From positions 3,033,501 through 3,097,500 of the forward strand of contig CAJFCV020000005.1 of NCBI GenBank assembly GCA_904066235.2: 64,000 nucleotides of DNA. The letters run 5' to 3'. Made by a program: the position numbers and the translations under genes. Of the stretch, positions 1-11,800 are shown piece by piece (position 1 is the stretch's first letter; every line of letters begins with the position of its first letter). The notes under the pieces were generated by a model that did not search any database, was not told the DNA's origin, and worked only from the letters and a program-made list of their open reading frames with translations. This stretch comes from Bursaphelenchus xylophilus (taxonomy: Eukaryota; Nematoda; Chromadorea; Rhabditida; Aphelenchoididae).

Positions 1-8
1 CTACTCAC

Positions 9-1123
9 CTGGAAAATGAATCTTCCCCTCATGTGGAGCAGAGTAATTTCATCCGGCAACTTCTCGATGGCCTTGTCCAAATAAGTCTTGAACTCCTTTC
101 CCAGCGACACCTTCTCCTTCAGACTCAAATGCTCGGCCAAAACACCGGTCACGGTCGCCGCCCACTTCCATACCTCACCATTTTCGGGATCGATTTCCAC
201 CGCTTTCAAGGCGTGCTCTCGGGCCTCGCGCAGGAGTTCGATCCGCTTTTCGTCCACATCCTCTTGATTGGCGCGAATGTAACAGGCATGGGCAAGACGG
301 TATTGATACTCTGCCTTGTCTGGGGCAGGTTGCTAAAAGGGAATGGATCAAAATTGAGTATTATCAACAGCTAAACTAAAATATATGACAATCGGATGTC
401 CAAAACAATTAAAATAAGGTGAAAAGCCTCTCAAATGCTTGAAAAATTCTATAGAAACCTCTAAAACTCAAAAACTATCCAAAATTCAGAAGGAAACAGG
501 GGTGGTCAGTGGGCAAAATGGAAAATTACAAACGGGCCGGGCCCGTCACCGGCCGGGCCGGGCCGCGGGCCTGGGGTTTTTTCCGGCCCGGCCGGCCCGT
601 CTAAATTACAATGCCAAACCGTTGGCATTCATTGTTTTCGCGCCGGGAAAATTAATTGATGTTGTTATAGTTGCTGTTTCTCAAGTTCTAAAACGTTTAC
701 AAGTCTATAGTTCCATTATAAAACCACAAAACTATCACATTGATCCTTTACTAGCTATACCAACGCCTTTTTTGCCTAAGTTTAGATCCCAAGCTTGGGC
801 GCAGTTCGCAGAACCCTCTATAAACGGGCCTGCACAGGCCGGGCCGGGTCAGGCCCGTCACGGGCCGGGCCTGGAAAAAGACTAGACGGGCCGGGCCGGG
901 CCGGTAATTAGACGGGCCGGGCCGCGGGCCGAAAATCGGAAAAATAGGGTCCGCTGACCACCCCTGGAAGGAAAAGCTCGAGAAAAACAATTCCCAAAAT
1001 TCAGCCAGGGCGCAGCTCGGCCATCATAAAATCCCGTTTTTTCACCTTTTGAAGAGATTTATACGCGGATTCGCCGTCGTATTCGTCCAAGAATTTGTCA
1101 ACCTCAACAAAATCGTCCATCAT
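9..1123 (-). CDS. Regulator of microtubule dynamics (RMD) family TPR protein, 5' part
   Basis: Two minus-strand exons, 1123-1046 and 332-9, joined in phase 0 across a 713 bp intron; the second ends at a donor (AG|GTGAGT) so the gene continues beyond the left edge. 134 residues are visible. The start chosen is the first of two adjacent Met codons (1123); the upstream frame is closed by a stop. The second exon reads through an AEYQYRLAHACY block, an ALKAVEID-ENGEVWKW block and a KEKVSLGKEFKTYLDKAIE-LP block ending LLHMRGRF. This order is characteristic of the RMD/FAM82 family, TPR-like proteins that in C. elegans associate with microtubules and in vertebrates also with mitochondria and ER contacts. 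Family assignment comes from remembered motifs, not a search. The intron holds a hAT-like element, so its length is not ancestral. Confidence 0.82.
489..974. mobile_element. hAT-like MITE with 8 bp target duplication
   Basis: Element body 497-966 (470 bp) begins CAGGGGTGGTCAG and ends CTGACCACCCCTG, a near-perfect terminal inverted repeat. It is flanked by identical 8-mers GAAGGAAA at 489-496 and 967-974. Ends of the form CAGGG with 8 bp duplications are typical of hAT transposons. The subterminal parts are unusually GC-rich arrays of GGGCCGGGCC-type motifs in inverted arrangement around an AT-rich core. It encodes nothing convincing and lies in the RMD intron. Confidence 0.88.
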
Positions 1124-3910
1124 GCCGCCGTCAAAGAGAATGCAATGCCACGAAATGAGAAAAACCGGGCCATGGTTCACATATTTGCATAAATTTGACT
1201 AAATCTGTTTTTTTTTGAAATTAATGGGGCTAGAAGAGTGCAAAGGATTGGGAGGGAGTTCGGAGTAGGGTTATACGCACGTCAATCCAAAATAGAAGAA
1301 GAAATTTCCCGCCCCTTTTTGGTGATTCGTTCAAAACGAAATGTCACTATCCGATAAAACGCATTTTCTTATCTTTCTTCTTCCTTTTCGAGAAAAAACA
1401 ATTATTTCGGGCGAGAAAAAGTGCCGATAATTTCCCGACATTTCGTCTCTCTTTTAAACCAATGAAAACGACACGAAGTTTCGAAACGGTTCAGGAAATG
1501 CGCTGGATTGACGTGTATACGTAATTTTGAATATTAGAATTTACAAAAATAGGAGGAAGAGAGGACCAGGGCGGGTTTTTTGGGGAGGAGGGTGACATTT
1601 TTATGGATTTTTGTGTTTTGGTCCTCTCTTACCATACCCTATATCCGAAATTGTCTTTCATCCTAACCATTATACCTCCACGCTTATAAATCCGCCTTTC
1701 CCCGTAAATTACTGTTGAAAATTTAAAATTTATTGCACAATCTTGAACCGGATGCCTCTACTACAAGATAATGCGGCAGTCCGAATTCAAATTCCCAGCG
1801 GAAGTCGAAATATCGCCTCCGAACCGAAAGGGCGCTGCAGCGGGCGCCGGTGGGTTTCGTTGATGAAAAGGTGGGGATCCCATTAACTCGCCGATACCAA
1901 ATCCCCTTTCACCGCTTTTTTGTATACGTCTTCTTGTCGAATATCTCTCGTTTCTCCGTTTTTTCGAATATGTAAAGATTTGTGGAGCGAAGGGAGGACC
2001 GGCTGGAATATTGGAATTAATGATTCCGGACAGTTGGAGGCGTGTTTTTTGATTAAAAAAATGATTTTGTATTGCAGTAGGTGTTCAATATCTGTTGCGT
2101 CTGGTTTTATTTTTAGCACGCAATATTTTTGGATTTTTACAACAGAAAATCGAACTCTATGGTTTAATATTACATCTAAGAATCGTTAATGTTGTTTTTG
2201 CGAGCTGTTCATTTCATTACGATAAGGTTTTATCACCAATGTGGCAATAAAAGGGCCGCTTTATGTGAAACTTCGCAGCACATTACTTTTAGGGACCGTT
2301 TTTTCGCCTTTCCCTCCGCTGTTCGCCCTTTTTTTGAGAGTAAAAAATCATCAGTAGCATACTGATAACATGACAAATACTCAGAATTTTGTAGCGGATT
2401 AGAGGAGTTTAAAAAACGATGACTAAAACAACTAAAAAGGTTGAAAAGTATACCTGATTGTGTTTGTTTTTCCCAGATTAAGAGCTTTTTAACTACTGAA
2501 CTTTACGGCTTTTACTTTGGAAAGTAAAATCTGCCTTTGCAAAAACAACATATAAGGTTAGCTATTTTTGTTTTTATCCTTAAAAGTTCGGGTGATTTTG
2601 TGGACACTTGTGGAAAAAAGAATCTTCAATGTGTTGAACTGATGGTGTATAGAGGTAGATTTAAGGATCTTAGGGTCTCTTTTATTTCTTGAGGCTTTTT
2701 TAGCACAGATTTGGCTGTTACAGTAATATTCCTTGCGGTTTTGTCATCTCATCTTCTCCTCTGCAATGTGCAGTTAATCTGCAAAAATCTCCAGGAGCTT
2801 CAACAGATTATTTGCCGTGAAAAGCATTGATTAATGCTTACAAACAGTCTAGAACTTCTTTAAGGCCCTGTCGTTGTGTTACAGCTAAATTTCCAGCTTA
2901 TTCCTCGGTTTTAATTTAGTTTATACCGGGGCAGATACGTGTCCCAAGGTCATGGCGGCTTTTTATTAACATATATCTAATTTTTTCATCCTTCCTTTCC
3001 TAATTATTATATTTCAGACAACTGTCAGCCGTTAGTAGTGCATAGACCGCCATTGTTAGCTCTCCTCGGATTCTTGGGGTTATTCCCAGCGATTTACATA
3101 TCTTTCTTTGGTAGATACTCTGAAAAAAGCTGCAAAAGCTATAATACATTTTTCTCGAGCCATGGTTGTCTCTAGGCCACATAGAACTTAGTCATTGCCT
3201 CATTAAAACGTCTGTTGCCCCTTCCAACATTTTTACATCTTGGCAATCCTTTTCTGACCATATTTAGCTTTCTGAAAGTTTCGCAGCTATCCCAGCATCG
3301 GCTAAAGGGTGCTACGAACTTTATCCAGCCTTCCCCAGCCATCTCTGCCTCTTTCTCCATCTCCCCTACACCCCCATTTCATCCTCAGCCCCAATAAAAC
3401 ACCTACCTAGCTGATCTCAATCTCGCGCCTTTTGATGTGTCGTCTGCAAAGTAAAAAAAACGCGTTTTAGCCGAAATTTTTTAAAACAAGGGTGATGGAA
3501 TTTAGCTCATATTTGATCGACGTGAATTATCATTTGAAAAGACGATCGTCCTTCCACTTCTTCCGTTTCCCATCTTATCATTTTTGTTTGAGAATTGTTT
3601 ATCTGGTAGCCCCAAGAAAAAAAGGCGAAAGGACGTATAATCTTGAGGGGTGGCGGAAGAAAATGGGGATTGCGCAATTATGGTCGGGTCAGATGTGGCT
3701 GTGACCTCCTTGAAGGGTCAAGTTGTTCGTACGCAAGTCGTGCTCGAGCGATTTATGCGGGTCCGCTTCGGTTTTGGTCATGTTCGAGCCATTATATTAT
3801 AAATACATGGGATTTGTTATGTCGGAGATCATTTTTCTCTATTTCATCGTCTTTTTTAAGCGAAATTTTTTGTTCTGAATTACTATATGAGACTTTTTTT
3901 GCAGTAAAAA
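1124..3910. other. Intergenic region between RMD and Rho genes
   Basis: This is the divergent upstream region of the two flanking genes. No convincing gene was found. A short frame at 1752-1883 (ATG, 43 codons, stop) has coding-like composition and a possible donor at 1850, but nothing downstream joins it in phase; the Rho exon is closed upstream by a TAA immediately after its acceptor-like site. The rest is AT-rich with homopolymer runs. Confidence 0.5.
3894..3904 (+). promoter_or_regulatory. Probable trans-splice acceptor of the Rho gene
   Basis: A pyrimidine run ending TTTTTTTGCAG sits six bases upstream of the ATG at 3911. The next three bases in the Rho frame are TAA, so no upstream coding exon can be joined in frame at this site. 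A spliced leader or a 5' UTR intron is the simplest reading. Confidence 0.5.
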
Positions 3911-5497
3911 ATGCACAGATCACAATGCAGCCCATTGAAATGTGTCCTAGTGGGGAATGCGGCGGTTGGGAAGACCTCTTTGATAGTGGCCTATACGACG
4001 AATGGATTTAGAGAGACATACCGCCCAACCGCGTTTGATAATTACTCTGGTAAGTAGCTATCTTAAATCACTTTTTTATATAAAAAAAACTTTTTTGATT
4101 ATGTCTTTTAAGGGTCTAATTTAACCTATTTTTTCAAAAGACACCCAAAATTTTTACTTTCAACTAAATTTGAGGGTATTTTAGTGACAGTCAACGTTGA
4201 CAACAAACCCCTTCGTATGGATCTCTGTGACACCGCTGGAAATTCGAGATTCGACACATTGAGGCCTCTGAGTTATTCCGAAGCCGACGTTTTCCTCCTT
4301 TGTTTCAAGGTCTCAGAGCCCGAGTCATTGACCGCAGTTACTGAACATTGGCTGCCGGAACTCAAAACAGTGTGCCCAAATGTGCCTGGTAAGACGACAG
4401 GGCTATCTTAACTTAAAAAAACCTCTGTAAATCGAGCTCCCATACAGCGAATCCTGTATAAAACCAGCAATTTCAGAGGCCAAAGAGCTACTTTTTGACC
4501 AAAATAAATCTCTGTATAACGAAACTCTTTGTATAACAAAAATTCTCTGGTTCTTTGCGATTCATTTTATAGAGGTTTGATTGTATTTTTTGACAATAGA
4601 TTTTGCCGAATAGTCGAGAAAAAAGTTAAAAAATATGTACATAAATTTGAGACAATAATGATGACTTTATTTTCAGTGATCTTGGTTGGAACCCAAAACG
4701 ATCAGAGGATGGGATATGAGCGAAGGAAGCTGTTGGTGGACTCAAAACGAGTCAAACGGTTGGCTGATCAACTTGAAGTGAGTTTTTGAATTTACAGAGT
4801 TTAAGTTCTGGAGGTCCGAGCACAGATTTTAATATAAAAGGAATACCAGTTTAGCCTCTGTACAACAAACCGCCATGACGATAAAAATTGTTCGTTGTAG
4901 AAGGGTTTATTTATACCGCGGTTCATTTTAACGGTAGACTGACTCTTTGGCCTTTAGAATACAGTGGGAGACCTGATCCAGTGGAAAAAAACGTACCACT
5001 TTGCATCAGGGAGGTATAAAAAATGTGGCAAAATGCTTCCCTCTCCAAGTGAAAAAACTTCGTTTTGAAGGGCGCGCCCTTTTTTCTTCAAAAAAGAGAG
5101 ATCTCGATTTTGAAATCTGAGTTTTTTCACTTGGGTAAGGAAGTATTTTGCCACATTTTTTGATGCTTTCTAGATGCAAAATGGTACGTTTTTTGCCACT
5201 GGATCAGGTCTCCCACTGTAGTTCATTATAGCAAAGTTTTGTTATACAGCTTCTCTTGAATTCACTTAATTTTTATGTGATAACAAAAAAAAATATTTTT
5301 TTCAGCTGGACTACATCGAATGCTCCGCGTTAACTCAGTTGAATCTAAAGGAAGTTTTCGACCTGGCCATTCTCAACGCCATGAAAAACTCAGCCAAAAT
5401 CCGCAGCAACAAAGTGCCGGAGAAGGCGAGAGAGCGCCAACCAACCTTCAAAAATAGCTTCAGGCGATTAGTTTCGATGACGAAAAAGTTTTTGTAA
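3911..5497 (+). CDS. Wrch/Chp-type atypical Rho GTPase
   Basis: Four exons: 3911-4049, 4185-4388, 4677-4777, 5306-5497; 211 aa. The P-loop reads [10 protein letters not shown] (residues 14-23), switch [19 protein letters not shown], the switch II region DTAGN (62-66), G4 GTQND and G5 ECSALT. The [18 protein letters not shown] pattern and the VILVGTQ-D-R stretch are closest to RhoU/RhoV (Wrch, Chp) and C. elegans CHW-1. Two positions normally needed for GTP hydrolysis differ: the residue equivalent to Ras Gly12 is Ala17 and that equivalent to Gln61 is Asn66. The C-terminus is basic, ends KKFL and has no CAAX box. The start follows an acceptor-like TTTTTTTGCAG by 6 bases, fitting trans-splicing. 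AATAAA lies at 5569. Intron 3 contains a Tc1-type MITE. Confidence 0.9.
4413..4580. repeat. Interspersed repeat family C, copy in Rho intron 2
   Basis: The sequence runs from AACCTCTGTAAATCGAGCTC to TTATAGAGGTTTG, with internal CTGTATAACGAAACTC and TATAACAAAAATTCTC motifs. Related sequence recurs at about 9138-9312, 17284-17420, 46495-46632, 47435-47512 and 47699-47835. The CCTCTRTA ends are inverted, suggesting a small MITE. Confidence 0.6.
4960..5220. mobile_element. Tc1-type MITE family A, copy 1
   Basis: Reads TA-CAGTGGGAGACCTGATCCA at the left and TGGATCAGGTCTCCCACTG-TA at the right, a near-complete palindrome with TA duplications and CAGT ends as in Tc1/mariner elements. The middle holds GGGCGCGCCC-like sequence. 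It lies in intron 3 of the Rho GTPase gene. Confidence 0.88.
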
Positions 5498-8400
5498 AAT
5501 GTATTTTTTGCTGGTTTATGATAACCAAAGGATCTCATAATATTAAAAAAAAAAAATTTTGTTTGGTGAATAAAATTCTACAACTTTATTTGCTTATTAA
5601 TAAAGACATTTGGGTGACATTTGGGTCCAAACCAAGCTTCGAATTGCGGCAAAACAATATAACCCAGCTCTTGTTTGATGTTTGATGACCTTCAAACACT
5701 GTGCGGCGATCCATTATGCGGCGGGAAAAAGCCCTCGGGAGTTTAATAGGTTTTCTCGGATGCGGGCTATTATTACTTTATTACTCATCGGATGCGCCGT
5801 TATTCAATGGCGTAATTTTAATGAGAAATCAACAAAAACGAGTCGATAAAACATCTTAATGCTAGCAGGTTCTGAAAGAATTTTTTGAGCATGCTGATTT
5901 ATTACGGATGAGGAGTGATTGAAAATTTTAACTTAACACTTTGAAATGAAAAATATTACGTGCAACGTGGGGAACAGTCAAAAAGAAAAACACTTTTTTG
6001 ACCATATCTTGGCCAGTTTTGTGCAGAGAAAAGTTTTTCTGGAAACATTACGGTCTACGATGGAAATTGGCATGAAAGTGTCATGCCAACATTCGAAAGA
6101 AAGTACTAAATTTTAGCCAACTTTTGAGTTAAAGACCTGGGTGGTTGCTGCAAAGTAAGAAGAAAAAATCTCGCATAAGTATTACAAAAAGTTTAGTCTA
6201 AAGTTTGCCAAGTTTCAGCAGAATCTGAGAGTTGCAACAAGTAATAAAACGAGCCAAAAATAAACATTTGTTAGCAAAGAAGGCCGCTGAAAGCCGTTGA
6301 TTAATACAGCTGCAGCTGCCATTTTCTGGCTTAAATTTTTAGAGACTGATTTGTGGCAAGCTTGATACCTCTAGACAAACTTTTAGGGACATCTGAAGAC
6401 CTGGTTTGAGACCCCCGGCTTCAATTAAAAATGGAAAAAAATGGAATTTCAACGATTTTTCAATCTAAAAAAATCGTAGTCATTTCTCTCAAGCTAAAAA
6501 TCTTGAAAAACTCTTGAAAAAATTTTTCCTTAATCTGTGCCATGTTTTTTCAAGAATTTTTCATCGTACTACATAGAAATTCAAAAAAAAATCAGTTTGA
6601 AAATTCAATTTTTTCCCAACCTTCTCATTCAATTTGAACCACTCCGAACATCAATTACAAGCCACGGAGTCTATTAGCCAACCGAACAGATGATAGTAAT
6701 AACAACCTTCTCGGACAAGGTCAGCGCATTTCGAACGGCAAATCCGGGCTTTGCCCCAGGTTCGGTATGCAAGGGCATCCGACAATGGGAGCGGAGGGCG
6801 GTTCCGGTTTAATGAACTTATCCCCCACACAATGCAATCGTTGATTTATTAGCAAATTCGCAGTTCCGATGCGAATAGCGCGTCCGAATGGCGCTTGCAA
6901 ATTTTACTCGGGTTTTTATGGCGAGGTGATGAGGTCAACATGTTTTGGGGTGATATACAGAGACGATCAGAGGTTACTGTAAGAAAAAAAGTGTGGCAGA
7001 GAGAGGTCAAGATTAATATTAAGCTAGTATAACACGAACAAAGAAAGTGTCAGCTGGCTAGGAATTTTATTTGTAAATTTGGGACCATTTGATAGTCTAG
7101 GACTCTAACCTTATCCTCAAGAAGCAAGAATTTTTAAAATTTTGGATACTTTTGGATACCAAATTTTGGCTTATTTTGATGGGTTTGGACCCGTTTCTCC
7201 ACTGAACACTTTGCTGCATTGTTTTCTTGGTAGAAAAAAGGTCATCAGCTTTTTCTTACCATGTCTACGTAATTGTCATCAAGTTTAGTAATTCCATTTT
7301 GATTTCCAGGCCTTTCCGGCAAATCTAAGAAGGGAAGGCTTCAAAAACCTTTGAACCCACGTCAGGCATACGCCACATACTAATTCCTGAAAGTTTTAGC
7401 TCGCGCTTTTCAGTGGCAGTCGAGAAATTCGACGATTTTTGCCGCCGAGAGAGTTCTTTTCATGCCAAAATTCGCTTACAAATGTCACGTCTTTGGTGAC
7501 TTTCGATCTAAAAATCTCGGTCGTTTCTGTAAAGCGCGAGCTCAGAGTCTCGCCTATTTCTTATAAAAAATAATCTAAATTTGTGCCAAGTTTGATCAAA
7601 ATATGAGCATTGCACTTGCAGTACTTCCCCTGTAAATGTAAGCCAATGTCAGCACTTATGATAGGTTATAGCAACCTCACAGTTATGATAAATATAATTT
7701 CCTCTATTCATTTACTGTACGACAAATTGCGCGTTTGTCGCAATCCTCTCCCTTTCCCAATAAACCCTTTTCGAGACTCCAGATCCCCCCTTTTATGTTG
7801 CCTCAAATGGCTTGAAGTAGTTCGCGCGGGAATTTGGGAAAAAAGTTCACGCAAATGCCAAACACTCGAAATACATTGATCCGAACGAAACCGCGAACTA
7901 ATACGCGAGGCTCTGTGCAAATTTGGGTGTGTTTAATTTGGAGGAAATTTTGAGAAATTTGTTTTGAAATTTTAAATTTTTTGCTGACAATTTACATTAT
8001 GTATAAAAATATAATATTTTTGTCATCATTTACATTGCATAATCTTACTGTAGCTCAATTTTTACTCACTCAAATCCCGGGATTATTAGTTTTTTGACCC
8101 ACAAACGTCTTTTCAACCAAATTCCCATGAGCCAAACGTATTAATAAAATACTTTTTATCCCATTATGCCCTGCCCGAGTTAGTCGTTTTTTGTTTGGGA
8201 AATCGCGCATTTTCCCCGAGACACTTTTTTAAATAGTACTGACTAACCTTTTGAGGGAAATCTTGGCTCTCTTGCCTTTAGAAAGGGAACGTATGCAAAT
8301 AATTAAGCGGATTTGATCTATCACCGAAAGTCATCAAAAGGGAAAGCCGTGTTTTTTCACGCTAGTCTTGTTTTTAGCGGTTATTAAGGGGGAATGAGGT

Positions 8401-8884
8401 GATCTGGAGGTTATATTAGTTTTTGAGGTGGCATTTTGAGGATAAAAAATATGATTTGGCCTTATTTGGGTCGAAAATTTCGGTTGTTTCTGCAAAACGC
8501 GAGCTAAAAATTTTTGATATGTATGAGAAGCATTTAACCTAAATCTTGCCAAAAAAGTATTCATACTCAATTAGCATTAGTCTCATCGTTTTTACGGCCC
8601 ATATTAACATCATTACTAGCTATTAAACCCAAAAAAGTTTCCGGTTTTCCTCCAGTTTTTGGATGATTAGTTATAACCCAAGGAAAGGTCAAACATGTGG
8701 TAGGACCTTTGCAATCTGTCAGCGGGTTTGACTCCAACAAAATTCCAAATCGCCCAACTGGTTTTTCGCTTCGAAACGGGCGCAAGACGCCGCTCTAATT
8801 GGCCAAAATTTGCATTTCTCGTGTTTTGCCGCGGGAAAAAACTTCGGGGGTTTACAAGATAAATTCAGGATCTATGGTGAAGTG
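5498..8884. other. Gene-free stretch with decayed repeats
   Basis: No gene recognised. Decayed family B copies are visible near 5945-6245, 7375-7635 and 8445-8560. The segment 6655-6960 is less AT-rich and lacks the repeat motifs, and could be regulatory for the fusogen gene downstream, but no specific site was identified. Confidence 0.5.
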
Positions 8885-11800
8885 ATGTTGATATTTTTGA
8901 TGATTGCGGTTTCCATGACGTCATCGTATTGCATGCTGTCGAATAAAAATGTGGAAGAGCCGTTCTGTTCGAGCGAAGCGGTGCTACAGACGGGAATCGA
9001 GAATGCGGGAGAGAATTCGACGGACGGCCAAATGTTTTGGACAACGCAGTTGCTGTTGTCGCTGGAGGATACGGCTTGTTTTATGACACAAGTAAGCAAG
9101 GTCTTGGAAGTTTATAGAGACTTATTTTGTCAGCTACAGTGAAGCCTCTGAATGACAAATTCCCATACAACAAAACCCTGTCCATAACCAACAAATTCTG
9201 TTATCCCAAGAGCTACTTTTAAGCAAAAATTAATCCCCATACAGCAAACTCCCTTTATAACAAAAATTTTTTTATCGTTGCAATTCATTGTAAAGAGATT
9301 TTACTTTATATAATTATATAGTATGTATGTAAACTGATTTAAATTCTTCAGGAAGGCCCAGGAAGACAGAACAAACATGTCATCAAATTTTTGAGTGTAA
9401 GACATCAGTATGGAATTGTAAGCACATACGAATTTGGCATCCCAATTATTCGGCAATCTTGCTTATGCGACTGCAACGACAGTGAAGAGATCTGCAAAGT
9501 CGAGGATTATCAATATCGGTGAGCAAATTTTTTTATTTTTTTGGTAACGCTGTTATTATTTTCTTTGAATTTCAAGCTCGTGTAAAGCGATGTATAACCT
9601 CTTAGAGATCAGAGGCCTCTTTGAAGTAGCCTATCATAACATCTCCTCTTCAGAAACTGCACAAGTTCCAACGTCTGTTACCGAACTCTCCGGCCTTACC
9701 AATCCAATTCCGGCTGTGTTTCCTCCGGCCCTTCTTCTCTATGCTGTGAAATTCAAATGGAACCTTACGAGGACTGGAGATTCCAAGCAGTCCAGCTGAA
9801 ACAACCGAACACGGTATACGTCGTCCAGTACAAAGTCTTCTCAAAAAGAGAGCGACAAGTCGACTTGATCTACAACAAGGTTTTCAATTTCACAATGAAC
9901 ACAGGGCTGAGCTCGGCGACAATTAAATTGAGGGATGAGGAGACAATTGGGCTGGAATTGCAATCAAATCGACCGCATCGACAACTCGAGCCGGGCATGT
10001 ATTTCTGGCAAAAGGGTCAGGAAAAGAGTGAGGTCAGAGGGAATGTGAGGATAAATGAGCCAAGTGAGAATAGCCTGGAGAAGTTGGGATGGTTCAGATA
10101 TGAAAAGGGATCGTGGAGGGTGAGAAGAGGCCTGGAGAAAGTGACGAAAGCACAGGTAAGAATACGATTTGATTTGAGGGATCTCGAACTGACCACGGTC
10201 GCTAGTCTACAGTCAAAGTCAAGCTCATCAATTTTGATAAAACCTGGGGCCTGTTTCACTAACACAAAGTAAAGTAAATAGAATTATGAGTTAGCGAACA
10301 AAAGGAAATCCATGCGAAACAGGAGAGACGGCAGAAAAATGAGGACTGGCCCATTTCTTGATCGCAGTGACTTTTTACGTCCAAAATCGCGGGTTGGCGG
10401 TATTATTTGGGTCATAACGTTCTTCTATATGGGTTTACAAGCACCGTCCAAGGATCAGAATAATGCTGAGGGTCTGGGCTGTATAAGTATGTGAAATTTG
10501 AGGTTCTAACGCCAACGTTGAAATTATGATGAGGCCTGGAATAAATTGTTTCGCTTTTTAAGCCTGTGCGACCTCCCTACTTTCCGATTTGCAAAGACAA
10601 CTTGTCATTTTGGTACGGTAGAACATACTTCTACAAAAATTATCATTTTTCCACGTGAAATGGGTAGGGCAAAAATGATTTTCTTTTTGCTCGCTCTCCG
10701 ACTCTACATATTGGCAAACATTGACGAATTGGCTGATCTTTTTTCCTTTTTTTCTGAACGAACGAAAGCTTTTAGGCTATTTTCAAGGCCACATTTTGCA
10801 AAGCTAAGGCGAAATTTTCTTCTGACTTTGATTTTTGGGCCAGCACACATTTTGAAAAAAAGTGTAACACTTCTTATATTATACTATACTCGTCTTATAA
10901 GACCTACACAATAAAAGACTTATTTTCAGCATGTTCACGTTGAAAATTGCAAGGCTCAACGGTATCTAAGCTCCTTCGACGCTGAGCAATTTGTCCTGCA
11001 AGTTGGAGATGACAAGAAGTTGAATTACGATCTTGGCAACAATACAAAAGATGTGGAGCCATGGGTAAAGGACATCAAAATTCACGATCGTCTGCTGGAG
11101 GTTGTGCATTCCGAAGGAAATGCGTTGGGGGTAAGCGACGAGAGATTCTGCAGCTATAATAATATATAATCAAATATAAGGAGAGCTTTGCAGATATTCG
11201 TCAAAACAACAGTAAAGCCAAGTGTGTTTCGGCACAATTCCCAACTTGGCGACTTCAGCGGGACCATTCATTTGGACAGTTCGTCCAATTGCTATATGAA
11301 TCTGACGTTTAAGGTGGGTACTTGGCAAGGAAAGTTTTCAGGGATGCTTGATCTCTTTCAGTCCTCTGTTAGCGGAGACTGGAGAGATTTTACGGCCAGA
11401 AGAGGCCAATTTTCAGTCTGTCAGGAAAATAGCTAGCGCAATATCGCCGCGCCAAGGCGTCGCTGAATTGAAAAGCTACAGTGAGGGACCTGATCCAATG
11501 GCAAAAAAATGTACCATTTTGTATCCGGGAGGTATCAAAAAATGTAGCAAAATGTCTCCCTTTCCAACTAAAAAACTACGTTTTGAAGGGCGCGCCCTTT
11601 TTCCTCGCAAAAAGAGCAGGCGCGGTTTTGAAATCTGAGTTTTTTCACTTGGAGAGGGAGGTGGTATTTTGCTGCATTTTTTTATACTTCCCGGATGCAA
11701 AATGGTACGTTTTCTGCCACTGGATCAGGCCCGCCGCTGTATATTTTTTCGCGATATGAATCATTTTCTAGGTGGTGAATCGATTTTTGATGCGACAAAG

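Noticed and set aside
439..990. Open frames of 148 and 79 codons on both strands
   Set aside because: They lie inside the hAT-like element and are products of its GC-rich inverted arrays (Gly/Arg/Pro/Ala-rich), not genes.
9590..9799. Open frame of 69 codons beginning MYNLLEIRG
   Set aside because: It starts in intron 2 of the fusogen gene and overlaps true exon 3 in another frame; it breaks the cysteine pattern.
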